DNA of 64,000 nt. Source: Cherax quadricarinatus. Taxonomy: Eukaryota > Arthropoda > Malacostraca > Decapoda > Parastacidae. Shown piece after piece: positions 36,333-47,639 of the stretch. The first letter of the stretch is position 1, and every line of letters starts with the position of its first letter. Position numbers and translations under genes: made by a program. The stretch lies in contig NC_091300.1 in NCBI RefSeq assembly GCF_038502225.1, positions 47,287,936 to 47,351,935 of the forward strand, in the 5' to 3' direction. The notes under the pieces are model-generated. The model was not told where the DNA came from and searched no databases. It saw nothing but the letters and a program-made list of their open reading frames with translations.

Positions 36333-37538
36333 TCACCTGATCGTTTCAGTGCACCCTTTTCCCTCCCCCCCTTTCTGTCCACCCTTACCCAACCCCTGCC
36401 CCTGGGCGCCACTTGAACCTCTCCGCATGGCTTCCGCCCATGTTTTCTTCCCAGGTCTTTGTGCGGGCGTAAGCACGTCGTCGGAATCCGAAAGCACTGC
36501 TGCGCGCTTTTGCGTCGTACCCGCGACCTGCATCAAGTCATCCAGCTCAGTGCCATGATGATCCTCCACCTCCACAGTTCTCACCAACTGTGCATCCTTA
36601 CGACACACTTCAGTCTGGGTTGGCGTCACCACGCCCTCCTCAACTGCAGACCCATGATCCAGGTCTGTACCAACATCCGGACAAGGACTCTCATTATCCA
36701 AAATGTTCTCAAACGTCGACACTATCGTAGTTTCCGCGTCACTACCATTCGCTTCCGCGATGACCTCATCAAGCACTTGTACAACGTCCAGGGAAGTGAT
36801 GTCGTCCCCCCGCGTAGCCCCCGCCATCTCCTTTTCTTCGGCCCTCTCAACCTCCTCACTCCATGTCAAACTCTGCTGAGGCAGAGTCGTAAACAGTTGA
36901 TCTTGATCCTCTCTCCTTTCCTCCACATCTCGTCGTTGCTGCTGGTCCCTATCACCACGTCTTCTTTCACATTGCGCAGCCAGGTGATCATACGACCCGC
37001 ACAAACGGCAAGTGCTTCGCTGCCCAGCGTATGTTACAAAAACCTGAGTCCTGAAATCTTCCATCACCACGTACGATGGAATTGGATGTCTGAGCGTCAT
37101 CTTGACAGAGAATGCACCCTCAGGTATCCCCATATACTGGCCAACTGACCACCTTCCTGCAGTGATCGTATGTATTGTGCCGTATTTACACATAATGAAC
37201 CGGATGTCAGATGCATCCGCCTCGAACGGCACATTCCTGATCTTAACCCATGTGTAATAGCTGGACACATCATGCAGCCGCACCGTCACAGCATGGTTAA
37301 CTGGTATGGCCACCTCTTGAAACTTATTCACAACTGCCTCATACACAGTCGCCGAACTAAATTTTACAAAAATCCTCTTCGTTCCGTTCAATGCAAGTCC
37401 ACAAATCTCCTCTTTGGCTATTCCGTAGGTATCTCTGATGATTGCAGGCAAAAGCAACTCCATTGATGGCCCCGTTACAGCTCCACTGGTTAATACAATA
37501 CAGACTGTATTTACCCTGCGCCGGCAAGCCTGCGCCAT
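36333..37538 (-). CDS. T2 ORF1: RNA-binding protein with RRM-like fold and zinc knuckle
   Basis: I choose the ATG at 37538 (MAQACRRRVNTVCIVL) because T1 starts at the same residue; the longer open frame to 37607 begins at TTG. It is about 401 residues with no stop or frameshift. Numbered from the longer frame, an RRM-like segment YYTWVKIRNVPFEADASDI...KYGTIHTI spans about 117-148. A CCHC knuckle CRLCGSYDHLAAQC lies at 200-213, with all four metal ligands present. A Q/R/E-rich middle and an acidic then basic C-terminal tail (SDSDDVLTPAQRPGKK) follow. ORF1 proteins of Tx1-type LINEs coat the RNA and help it reach the target. It ends with TGA TAA, and the ORF2 nuclease start NINGLR lies about 60 bases downstream. 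Confidence 0.88.
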   Translation of the reverse strand: MAQACRRRVNTVCIVLTSGAVTGPSMELLLPAIIRDTYGIAKEEICGLALNGTKRIFVKFSSATVYEAVVNKFQEVAIPVNHAVTVRLHDVSSYYTWVKIRNVPFEADASDIRFIMCKYGTIHTITAGRWSVGQYMGIPEGAFSVKMTLRHPIPSYVVMEDFRTQVFVTYAGQRSTCRLCGSYDHLAAQCERRRGDRDQQQRRDVEERREDQDQLFTTLPQQSLTWSEEVERAEEKEMAGATRGDDITSLDVVQVLDEVIAEANGSDAETTIVSTFENILDNESPCPDVGTDLDHGSAVEEGVVTPTQTEVCRKDAQLVRTVEVEDHHGTELDDLMQVAGTTQKRAAVLSDSDDVLTPAQRPGKKTWAEAMRRGSSGAQGQGLGKGGQKGGEGKGCTETIR

Positions 37539-37631
37539 GTTGGTGAAAATAATACTGCCACCAGACAACTCCAGGGGGCAGCAGCAGCACACGTCCTCTC
37601 CACTCAAGGGTTGAGAGACGAATAAAAAAAA

Positions 37632-39238
37632 ATAGTTATGTTGTTGTTGGCACTGAGAAGTGCCTTTGATTGTTCTGCAGTGTAGTAATTACAGTAACTG
37701 TTTGATTCATTTAAGTCATTAAATAAGAGGTTGGTATCAGGATCAATGCTTGTAATCATAAGATTTGTAGTGAATCTATAGTTAGAATTAAGTATAAAAC
37801 AAAGTAAATAGTCTTAAGCTGAAAAAGAGCACCTGAATTATTTAACAAATGTAAAATAATGAGCTAAGGGACTAATACAAATAAAGTGATGATCATATAA
37901 TAGAGCTTGGGAATATGATAGTAGGTAGTACTATACAGGTAATTTTTTAAAGTTAGAATTATAGTTTAAAATTATAATAAAAAGGGACTAATATAGGTTG
38001 TGGTGAACAATAAAGTGGTAATCAAATAAATGAGCTTTGGAATATAATGGCAAAATTGTGAACTTATTCTACTTTAGCACCTGAGAATAGCACCTTGATT
38101 ATTTTAACAATTGTGGATATATAAACTAGGATAGTTATATAAAGCTAAAATAAAGGAGAAAATATATAAGGGACTAAAATTAAGTAATGGTAAGCAAAGT
38201 TAAATGGACAGATGGTAGGAATTATAATATAAACTTATAATATAAAAATACAATTTGAAATGGTACTTGCAATTGCAATAGAGTCTGGTATAGGTTGTTG
38301 ACAAGATCAAGATTATAACTATAGATTTAAATTGACAAAATAAAATTCACAATTAAAGTACCAAAAGAATAATAGTAAAAAATCACAATGGTAATGTCTT
38401 GGTTATAATATGATAGTAAGATGGTAGACAGGTACCCAGGTACACAGGTACAAGGATAATATAAAGGTTGGGGTTGAATATAAAAACTTGAAAATTTGGC
38501 AACAAAATGTTATGGGAAGTATAAAATAATGTTTAATGTACAAAAGTAAAATTGACTGGTAGTAAATATGGTGTTTAATAAAATTTTAGTAAGTAATAAT
38601 GATTACAAAAAAGTGAAAAAGTAATGTTTATTTCATTCAATATTGCACTGGTAGTTATACTTGAGGTTATATGGCAGTACAAGGTAATTAAGAGTAATCT
38701 AGGATAGTAAATGTGGTATTAAAACAGGTAAAGGTAATTAGACAAGTAATGGTTATTAAATGTCAAAAATGTTAAGAGTAAATTGAAATTTTAGTAAAAA
38801 TGATATTTATTAATTTTAGTAAGTAATATCAATTGATAGTATTTAAAAAAATAAGAGGTAGTAATATGGACAGAGAAAGTATCAATTCAGCTAATGTTCA
38901 AGCGAACAATAGTAAATAAGAAAATCACATAAGGTGATTTATGCTTACTAGTAAAATCACAAAATGAGGTAGTTGATTATTTAATTACTAAGAGATTGTA
39001 CAATGAAATTTGAACAATAATGGAGCAAAACATACACTACACTACGTAGGCTTTTAAGTTGGACATTGTTTAGTTATTCTCTGTAAGATTAGTATCCCTG
39101 AGAAATCGTGATAGATCATTCTCGTTCGTGATTGTGTACAGTTGACCTACATTTGTTTTCCTAACTAGAATTTTCCCATCCCGTGTGAAGCATTGGTGTA
39201 TTGTGTCATTATTCTCCCGCTTAAGTTTTCTGACTCTA
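37632..39238 (-). mobile_element. LINE B, 5' part: end of ORF1 and inter-ORF linker
   Basis: Minus strand 39238-39070 encodes the last part of ORF1 (RVRKLKRENNDTIHQCF, then RKTNVGQLYTITNENDLSRF, stop TAA at 39070-39072). An AT-rich linker then runs to the T2 insertion at 37632. From 39238 to about 38228 it matches A (42303-41340) almost base for base, by eye 94-99%. From about 38225 to 37632 it does not align closely with A. The sharp edge at 39238 is where the A endonuclease sequence begins. Confidence 0.82.
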
Positions 39239-40450
39239 TGAGAGAGAGATTAGAACCTATGGTTGAGAAGAAGTCGTTTATCTTGTTAGCTGTGTCAGTG
39301 GGTTGCAGTGGTGTTTCATTAGGTTTAGTTAGGACAATATTCTTGTTTTTTTTCAGTTTGTGGGTCCCTAGAATCTGAGAGAGTGTTTTCCAGGTCTTTT
39401 TTATATCTCCTCTTGTGTCAGTGAATCTACTGGAGTAGTATAGTTGTTTGGCTTTCTTTATTACTTTGGTGAGGACTGATGAATATTGTTTAAGAATATC
39501 TTTGTGTATTAAGCCCTGTCTATATTGCTTTTCATATTGGTGTTTCTTGTCAATGGAATTCAGAATGGTGCTGGTTAGCCATGGGCAACCAAGCCATTTG
39601 TTTGTGATCTGTTTCGTTTTTATAGGACAATGTTTGTTGTATAGTCTAAGTAATTTGTTAAGAAAAATGTCTGTCCAGTCATCAATACCATTCGCCTTGG
39701 AGAATTCTGTAGGCCAGTCAACAGTCTCTAGGTCAGCTGTGAACTTCCTTATTGAGGCCTCATCATGGAGTCTAAATGAAACTTTGTTGTATTCAAGTGG
39801 TGGTTTACTAATGTTTGTCAAGAGGAAGGTAGGGTAGTGGTCTGTAGTGCTATCTGTGATTATCCCTGATTTAAAGGGGGCTAGTATATTGGTCCATATG
39901 TGGTCTATTATGGTTGCACTTGTTTCAGTGAGCCTGGTTGGTTTAGTTATTGTTGGTATAAGAAGTGTGTTGTTCATATTGTTGTTGAAATCAGTTACAG
40001 GCTGATCATCTAGTAGGCCAAGGTTGACGTTGAAGTCTCCGGCTAAGAGAAGGTGATGCTTATTCATTTGTCTGTTTGTTATTAGTGCCTTTAATTTCTC
40101 ACTGAAATTTGGGATGTTTGTGTGGGGTATCCGATAAATGGCACCGATTGTTATAGGTGTCTTAAGTTTTTTTACAGTAAAATTAGCAAAAATGTATTCT
40201 CCATATTCATCACTAAAGCAAGTGGTGCTAATACAAGATAATTGGTTAGAGTAATAGATGGCAATACCACCCCCAACTTGGTATGGTCTGCAGTTGTGGA
40301 TGGCTGTGTATCCTGGTAGAGGGTAGATTTCTATTGTGTCCTGCTTAAGCCAGGTCTCAGTTAGAATAATGCAGGAGAAGGGTGTCTTTAGTGATTCAAG
40401 GAGTGCCAGGAGGTCATCATAGTGCTTAAGGACCTGATGTTGTAGTTAAG
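39239..40450 (-). pseudogene. LINE A ORF2, endonuclease and linker part
   Basis: The minus-strand frame 40067-39240 contains KHHLLLAGDFNVNLG, TIIDHIWTNI, GIITDSTTDHYPTF and KKTWKTLSQILGTHKLKK. These correspond to the B endonuclease and linker, but only about 60% identical by eye. Upstream pieces in shifted frames include LNYNIRSL (about 40440) and a Trp/Gly/Asp-rich stretch. The protein ends at NDFFSTIGSNL and resumes at 28352, which places the B insertion inside the A reading frame. Confidence 0.88.
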
Positions 40451-42133
40451 TGCTGATAGACTTATAGCAATGTTTAGGATAGTGCTGGCTTGTGATGCTG
40501 TGTAGTAAAGGCAGTTACTTTCCAATAGGTTTTGATTGTGTGTGTCAGATTATGGAGGTTTAGATCAGGGTCAAAGTGATCAATCATCTTCTAGGTTTAA
40601 ATTATGGTTATTTATATCCTGAGTTGTGTGTTGAGTTTTAGTACTGATATCTGTAGTGGTGGGAAGTTTGGACAAGTATATAGCTAAAGCATTTTGGTCA
40701 TGTAGAGTATAGTCACTAATACACATAATGAAGTTGGTGTTGTCTATGTGTTGTGCTGGAATGAGCTAAAGTGTAACTAGGTATAAACTAATAATATAAA
40801 AATACAAAATAAAAATAGCACAAGACTCTCACTTGCAATTGCACTAAGGTCTAATGTAATGACTTTGGTATAGTCTATGTATTGAGCTAGAATGAGCTAT
40901 AGTACAACTAGGTTTAATCTAATAATATAAAAATACAAATTAAAAATAGCGCCAGGCTCTCACTAGTAATTACACTATGGTCTAATATAATGAATTTGGT
41001 ATTGACTATGTATTGAGCTAGAATGAGCTATAGTACAACTGAGTTTAATCTAATGATATAAAAAGGCACAAGACTCTCAACTGTAACTGCACTAAGGTCT
41101 TATATAAGTTGTTTACAAGAATTAGAGTATAACTAGATTTAAATTGACAAGATAAAATATACAAGTTAAGGTAGCAAAAGAATAAAAAAAGTAGAAAAAA
41201 AAATATATGAGGTAGTTGGTACTAGTTAGCAAAAGATAGTTAAGGGCCTTGGACAATAATATAATTGAAATATACACTAATTGCACACACAATATAGTCA
41301 CTAAGATATGAAAACAATCTTAGAGTAGGACTTATAATATAAACTTATAATATAAAAATACAAATTGAAATGGTACTTGCAATTGCACTAGAGTCTGGTA
41401 TAGGTTGTTGACAAGATCAAGAGTATAACTAGATTTAAATTGGCAAAATAAAATTCACAATTAAAGTACCAAAAGAATAATAAGTAAAAAATAACAATGG
41501 CAATGTCTTGGTTATAATATGATAGTAAGATAGTAGATAGGTACACAGGTACAAAGGATAATATAAAGGTTGGAGTTGAATATACAAACTTGAAAATTTG
41601 GCAAAAGTAAAACTGACTGGTAGTAAATATGGTATTTAATAAAATTTTAGTAAGTAATAAGGATTACAAAAAAAGTGAAAAAGTAATGTTTATTTCATTC
41701 AAAATTGCACTGGTAGTTATACTTGAGGTTATTTGGCAGTACAAGGTAATTAAGAGTACTCTAAGATAGTAAATGTGGTATTAAAACAGGTTAAGGTAAT
41801 TAGAAGTAATGGTTATTAAATGATGTCAAAAATGTTAAGAGTAAATTGTATTGATAGTAAAAATGGTAATTATTAATTTTAGTAAGTAATATCAATTGAT
41901 AATATTTAAAAAAAATATGAGGTAGTAATATGGACAGAGAAAATATCAATTCAGCTAATATTTAAGCAAACAATAGTAAATAAGAAAATTACAAAAGGTG
42001 ACTTATGCTTACTAGTAAAATCACAAAATGAGGTAGTTGATTATTTAATTACTATGAGATTGTACTATGAAATTTGAATAATAATGGAGCAAAACATACA
42101 CTACACTACGTAGGCTTTTAGGTTGGACATTGT
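40451..42133 (-). mobile_element. LINE A linker between ORF1 and ORF2, with internal tandem repeats
   Basis: AT-rich non-coding sequence. About 40770-41110 holds roughly three diverged tandem units of about 125 bp, each with CTAATAATATAAAAATACAA, CTCTCACTTGCAATTGCAC and TATTGAGCTAGAATGAGCTA. A related unit begins near 41340. The right part (41340-42133) is the region nearly identical to 38228-39070. Confidence 0.7.
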
Positions 42134-43119
42134 TTAGTTATTCTCTGTAAGATTAGTATCCCTGAGAATTCGTGATAGATCATTCTCGTTCGTGATTGTG
42201 CACAGTTGACCTACATTTGTTTTCCTAACTAGAATTTTCCCATCCCGTGTGAAGCATTGGTGTATTGTGTCATTATTCTCCCGCTTAAGTTTTCTGACTC
42301 TATACAGGAGGTTCTGACGTTTTTTGGTAAGACACTCGTTTATGTATACCTCTTTCTTTACTTTAATAGATGCAATAATTAAGTCTTTTTTCCTGTCATG
42401 TGAGTGGAATCTAAGCATAACACTTTTTCTACCATGGGATCCTAGTAACCTGGCTTCTTTTATTTCTGACTCTGGTACAATAACACTTGTTTGGTCCTTT
42501 ATGATCTGCAGAGTAATTTCTTTACTGTTCGTTTGGTTCATATCACTGGGAAAAAGTGGACTGTTAATACTGCATCCGATAGTTTATCTTGCTCAGTTTT
42601 ATCTTCTTGGAGAGCAAAGTAGTCATTGAACTGGTTATCTAAGTTGTTCTTCCATTCTTTTACTGCTTCTTCAACCTTTGTATTAAGAGATATTATTTGT
42701 TGAGTATGGCTATCTATGACTGTTTGGATGGTCTTGTCACAGTTAGTCATTCCTGGTGTTGATAACTTTTGTTCAAGACTGAGGATTTTGTTCTCGAGTT
42801 GTGTCATCCTGGTGTCTTGTTTTGTTAGTGTCTCTCGAAGATTCATATTTTCAATAACTAAGGTGGAGATGCATGTCTTTAGGGTATCTGGATCGTTGGT
42901 CATACCTGAGAGACTACTTGGTAGGTTGAATCCGGGGAAGAGAGGGAAGGATGGGCTGGAGGCAGCCATGTTTGTTGTTATTGTTGTGGTGTCGCCTTGA
43001 GCGGTGGTGAGTGGGGTGATTGCTGGGCCGGCGTCCTCCTGGCTACACTTGTTGAATAGTTGATTTTTCGGTGTTTTCTTGCTGGCCTTGGTGCTGTTTC
43101 CTCTTAGATTGCGCCTCAT
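42134..43119 (-). pseudogene. LINE A ORF1: coiled coil plus FP25K/ORF1-like C-terminal domain, one frameshift
   Basis: ATG at 43119 (MRRNLRGNSTKASKKT) opens 193 codons to 42538. A one-base slip at TTTTT in HFFP then moves to the frame 42541-42134 (MNQTNSKEITLQII...). The N-terminal half has a low-complexity region and a heptad coiled coil (LRETLTKQDTRMTQLENKIL, LEQKL). The C-terminal half (KEARLLGS..RKSVMLRF, VYINECLTKKRQNLLYRVRK, RKTNVGQLCTI) resembles the nucleic-acid-binding domain of LINE ORF1 / FP25K-like proteins. It is followed directly by the linker. 43120-43403 is its 5' UTR, GC-rich at the very start (GGCAGCGGCAGCAGCG on the minus strand). Confidence 0.85.
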
Positions 43120-43403
43120 AATACTACAGGAATTGTTGTAGTTAAGAAGAAGTTGTAGTTATACAAAGCTTAGGGTTACATTGTTCGGCTGGCAGCGGGG
43201 TGTTGCTTTTGGTTTGTGGGCAGTCTTCCTTTGATCTCTATTATTTTCGATTTGTAGGTTTCACTGTTGATAATCTTTGGTCATTCTGGGTGCTGCGTTG
43301 GGTAGTGCAGTTTTGCTTGTAACTAGGTCATCATAGGAGCATTGGTGGCTCTGATAGTTGGAGAAAAGTACGGAGCTTGGAGGTCGCTGCTGCCGCTGCC
43401 GCT

Positions 43404-46400
43404 GTAAGGGTTGGTAAGGAGGTAAATCATTGGAAATATGGCTTACAGAGATATTTAGAAGGGCAGTTGAAACAGTGCTATGAAGGTTTCAGTGGGGTTT
43501 ATCCAGTACAAGAGACTGAGGGCATCAGAGCGCAATTGATGGAAATGCAGAATGCAAGATTTGATGGCGAGAGATAGAGAGGTGAATTGGAAGATGTGTT
43601 ATGGGGAGATAAGCCATCTGCCTATGTATTGCGGCAATTAAAGACACGACTGAGGATAATGACTATGATGAAGTTGGACGTACATACGGATGTGGGAGGG
43701 TATACGATGGGACAGAGGTTAGTAACTACGGAAAGTATGAGTGTTTATGCTGATAAGTGGTTTGAGATATATATGAGAGGGGGAAACAGAAAGATAGGAG
43801 ATCTGAAGATTTTAGAGAAGGGGATATGGAGAAACCTAGAGTCAGCAGATAGAGCGATGATAGAAGGGCCTATAGATGAAGAGGAAGTGTGAATGGCTTT
43901 AAAAGGGATGAGTGTCGGGAAAGCACCTGGGATAGATGGAATCCTAAATGAATTTTATTTGAGCAACTGGAATGTCATGAAGGATTTCTTGGTGCAGTTG
44001 GTGAATGTGATGAAGGATAAGGGAAGCATGAGTCTAACACAAAGGACAGGTGAAGTAGTTATGGTTCCAAAGGGGGATGTACAGAATAACATCTTAGATT
44101 TTAGAGGTTTATCATTAATGTGCGATGATTATAAATTGTTTGCAAAGGTTTTAGGTAATAGGTTGCGTAAAGTAATTGGGAAGGTTATAGATATGGGACA
44201 GATGGGTGTGCCAGGGCGAACAATGTTTAGTGGGCATGGGAGGATAAAGGATTATATAGAGGAGCGTAGGATGGACGGCGGAGGTATTCTTGCCTTGGAT
44301 TGGAAGGCGGCTTATGATTGTGTAGAGAGAGAGACATTATGGATGATTATGAGAAGGATGGGTTTCGGTGAGGAAATTGTGAAGTGGGCGGAAACTTTAT
44401 ATAGAGATGCAGAAATACGAGTGCAAATAAATGGAAGAGTGGGAAAGACGAATAGTATGGGTAGGGGGCTGAGGCAGGGATACCCCATGTCTCAAATTCT
44501 ATTTGCATGTCTGCAAGACCCATTATATAGGTTGATAAATGTAGGAATAAGTGAAGGGGGGTAAGGCTTAGGGGTGCTACGGGTATAGTTCGTTATGTTG
44601 ATGACACGACGGTCTTAGTGGGGGGAGAGGAGGGGTTAAAGAATGTAAACAGAATTGTTGAAATATTTAGTGGAGCAACAGGTATGAGCATTAATAGTGA
44701 AAAGTCGAAATTACTGGAGGTTGGGTCATGGGTGGGAGGGGAACTGCGAAATAAGTATGGATGGCAGGTTGTAGAGCAGATAAAAATTTGTGGAGTATTG
44801 TACAGGGGGAAAGCGCAGGGGGCTAGAGAGGTAAATTCTAAAAGGGTAGTACAACGGGTCTTGCTTAGGTTAGGGGGAATAAGAACGAGTGGTTTGACTA
44901 TACAACAGAGAGTCATTGTGGTTAATACACTCATTTATCCTAAATTGTGGCACGTGGCTGTGGTGTACCCCTTGATGGCGAAAGATGAGCGGCATGTGCA
45001 AAGGAAAGTACTGAATTTTATATGGGATATGGTTGTCACTGGCTGAAGCAAACGGTTGTAATGACACCACTGGCAAAAGGGGGTTTAGGTTTAATTCCTT
45101 TGGGTAGCAGACTAAAGAGCATATATGTGAAGCATTGTTATCTGAGATTGGGTAGGGAACGTGGTGTCAGAGTGAGGGATGTGATGGAAGATGTGAGGCG
45201 GTGGTGGGGGGGTAGGGACTTAGAGGAGTGTATGAGTATGTTGAGATACTTATTACAAGTAAGAAATCCGGGAAATGTAAAGGCGTGTGTTTTGGAGAGG
45301 TTGGAAAAGTGTCAAGAGGTGTTGGAAGGGGAGACTGTTTTTCCATTATATAATTGGATACGAATCTGGGAAGTATTCAGTAAGTTACGGTTGAAGTCAA
45401 GGGTGAGGGAAACTATGTATAGGTTTTTACATGGGATTTTGCCAACTAAAGTACGAATGTATCAGATGGGAATTTTGCAGTCTCAACATTGTGTTTTGTG
45501 TGGGGGGGGAAGGAAACAGCATATCATGTGGTATATTTCTGTGAGCATATCGGGAGGGCACGTCTATGGTTTCGCAGAGTCTTGGATATGGTGGGTGGGA
45601 GTGGTTTAGTAGTATTAAGGGCACTGAGCTTGGTTATAGAGGGAGTGGGAGATAGTGTGAGGAGGGCCGTCATGTATTTAGTGGCAGATTATATCTATAT
45701 ATCGTGGGTGATGAGGGAGGTGGGGGGGGAGGAACGAACAAGGGCTATAGCAGGACATTTCTATAAAACAAAGTGTATAAATGAGGTAGTGTATGGACGT
45801 AGATGGGCTATAGATTTTCCGGCATCGTATAGAGGTATGACTGTGAAAGGGTTACGCGATTTAGTGTTGTAATGGTTGGGTGGACTGGTCTCTGCATAAG
45901 GGGGGGGGAGAATGAATTACATGGACATAGAATTGCTAGAATATCATGAATCTTAAGCACTGATTACACTGTAGTGGTGTTTTCATCGGTATAATGTATT
46001 ACATGGGATTTGAATTTCTCGAACAAATAGAATTTTCTTTTTAGCACTGTTTAACTGTAGTGATGTTTATCCTGGGAAGCGAGAGGAGGCTTATCAATTC
46101 GATTAGGTGCTATAATGTTCTATTATCAACCTAAGTGTGTGAAAAAGCATAGTCTGAAATTGCTAAGAAACTTGTCAATAAACATCTATATGTTGTTGTA
46201 CATGTTAATACGTGTTAACTAATATAAATCTGAGTATATGTAATACTAGTATGTGTTTCAATATCTAGTGTACTGTTATTATATTAGTTGACATTCTTCA
46301 CTGTTGTAAAGTTGTGTAATCATCTATAAATTGTCCTAAAGTGTAATTGTTGTTAGTTTTTTTATAAGTTATTTGTATAGTTATACGATGTTGAAGTCTA

Positions 46401-46778
46401 GTGCAAGTGTCTTATTTTTCACACTGTGGTAAAGGAGGGAAGTATGTAAGTCATTCTGATGGAATCATAATTCACGTATAATACATGTGTGTACAATGTA
46501 TATACAAGTCATTATTTTGTATTAATTCTTAGGTAAATTTCATGTCAAGTATATTTAAAATTTACAAGCATATTGTAATATATTTTGAATGTTACAAAGT
46601 TGTGTAATCTTGTATTTCGTAAAAGGATAAAAAGCCAAGGTTGAGGGATATTTTGTAAGATCAAAGATAAATGTGTTAATGTATTGCAAGTATAAAAATT
46701 CTCTTTTTCTGTGGAGAACTAGACGAGGTTCTTATATTTTATAAAAGTATTACAATGTTTTAAAATAAAACAATAAAG
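43404..46778 (+). pseudogene. LINE T1, 3' half: RT domain, Cys/His domain and 3' UTR
   Basis: Resumes at VRVGKEVNHWKYGLQRYLEG, the exact continuation of RIKNFY at 26332 when compared with T2. In-frame stops occur at 43575-43577 and 43890-43892, and frameshifts near 44560, 45040 and 45500. RT motifs survive: GKAPGIDGILNEFYL, motif A LALDWKAAYDCVE, motif B GRGLRQGYPMSQILF (Cys to Tyr), motif C RYVDDTTVLV. The protein ends at 45872 (SWVMREVGGEERTRA...GLRDLVL), giving the C-terminus missing from T2. The 3' UTR, homologous to that of T2 (GGTTCTTATATTTTATAAAA versus GGTTCTTTTATTTATTTAA), ends near 46778. Confidence 0.9.
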
Positions 46779-46813
46779 TATGGAGTACATGAAACTGTTA
46801 AAGTAAATGTTCG

Positions 46814-46858
46814 CCCTTGTGGTTTAGCGCAACTTTTTGACTATATTAATAATAAAGC
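46814..46858 (+). repeat. Copy 3 of the ~45-bp CCCTTGTGG motif
   Basis: GCCCTTGTGGTTTAGCGCAAC then T-rich and ATTAATAATAAA tail, followed by a G run. Lies just downstream of the T1 3' end. Confidence 0.65.
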
Positions 46859-46908
46859 AAAATTGGGGGGGGGGGTGAGTCACCTGCATCGTACTGTGGT
46901 CAGGTGTA

Positions 46909-46993
46909 TATCAGCACCATTATATCAGCACCATTATATCAGCACCATTATATCAGCACCATTATATCAGCACCATTATATCAGCACCATTAT
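46909..46993. repeat. 14-bp tandem repeat (ATATCAGCACCATT)n
   Basis: About six perfect copies of ATATCAGCACCATT. Too short a period and no spacer diversity, so not a CRISPR array. Confidence 0.95.
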
Positions 46994-47639
46994 AAATAGT
47001 GTTACTTTGTGGACTGGAACAGTCACTGATGATGTCTATTTTTATACATATTTATATCATTTTTATATACGTGAGTATATATGTATATTTGTATGCATTG
47101 TTTTAAATAAAATAAAAAAAATAACATTTTTCCTATACAGACGATATTACACAGATTCATGAAATAGACCTGCACGAAAGAATAAAAAAAAACTTAGAAT
47201 CAAGGAATAGGGAATTATTATTTCGGTTTTTCCCTTGATTTACCTATATATCTACCTTCTGCTGGAGGTATGCAAGAAGGTCGACAGACATTGTCAGCAT
47301 GACTTGCTAACTTGCCTGGTTGTGGTAGGATATTACAGCAAAGGCAAATTTAAAAGTGACATTCGTCTGCTCCTCTTCAGATGAGACCTTCGCTCTAAGT
47401 GCAGTATACGTTGAGGCTCCTTGATTCATGAGTATGACATGGATAAAGTCATTTGCACTTACTCTGCAAACTAAAGTTTGAAGTTTGACATGTGTGATTT
47501 AGATTTCTTGTATTATCTCAAGCTGCCAGCACAAGTTCCCTTACAGCCAATCATGACGTCATCGACTGACGGAAAACAGCTCTATTGTCGAATAAAGATC
47601 TAAATTTGGAGAACCAGTTAAAAACTCTCGCAGACTGCG
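46994..47639. other. No recognisable gene
   Basis: AT-rich DNA, no motif found on either strand. Confidence 0.3.

Larger units (their letters stand above)
31549..37631 (-). mobile_element. Nearly intact Tx1/L1-like LINE T2 (innermost insertion)
   Basis: Complete minus-strand organisation: 5' UTR (37631-37539), ORF1 (37538-36333), ORF2 (about 36300-32969), a 1.4-kb 3' UTR and a 10-bp A tail at 31549-31558. The sequence ATAGTT flanks both ends (31545-31550 and 37632-37637), a possible short target duplication overlapping the A tail. An internal A run of 23 (31701-31723) lies 142 bp before the end. T1 has homologous 3' sequence without that long run, so this is normal 3' UTR. Confidence 0.9.

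Noticed and set aside
38228..42303. Simple local segmental duplication of 1 kb within LINE A
   Set aside because: The second copy lies exactly at the 5' edge of a separate LINE (B) with its own ORF2, 3' UTR and tail, at the point where A's frame is interrupted. A chimeric or shared 5' region of B explains the position better than a free duplication.
43404..45872. T1 right half as an independent 5'-truncated LINE
   Set aside because: Its first residue continues the left half at 26332 without loss or overlap when compared with T2, and both halves share orientation and family, so they are one interrupted element.
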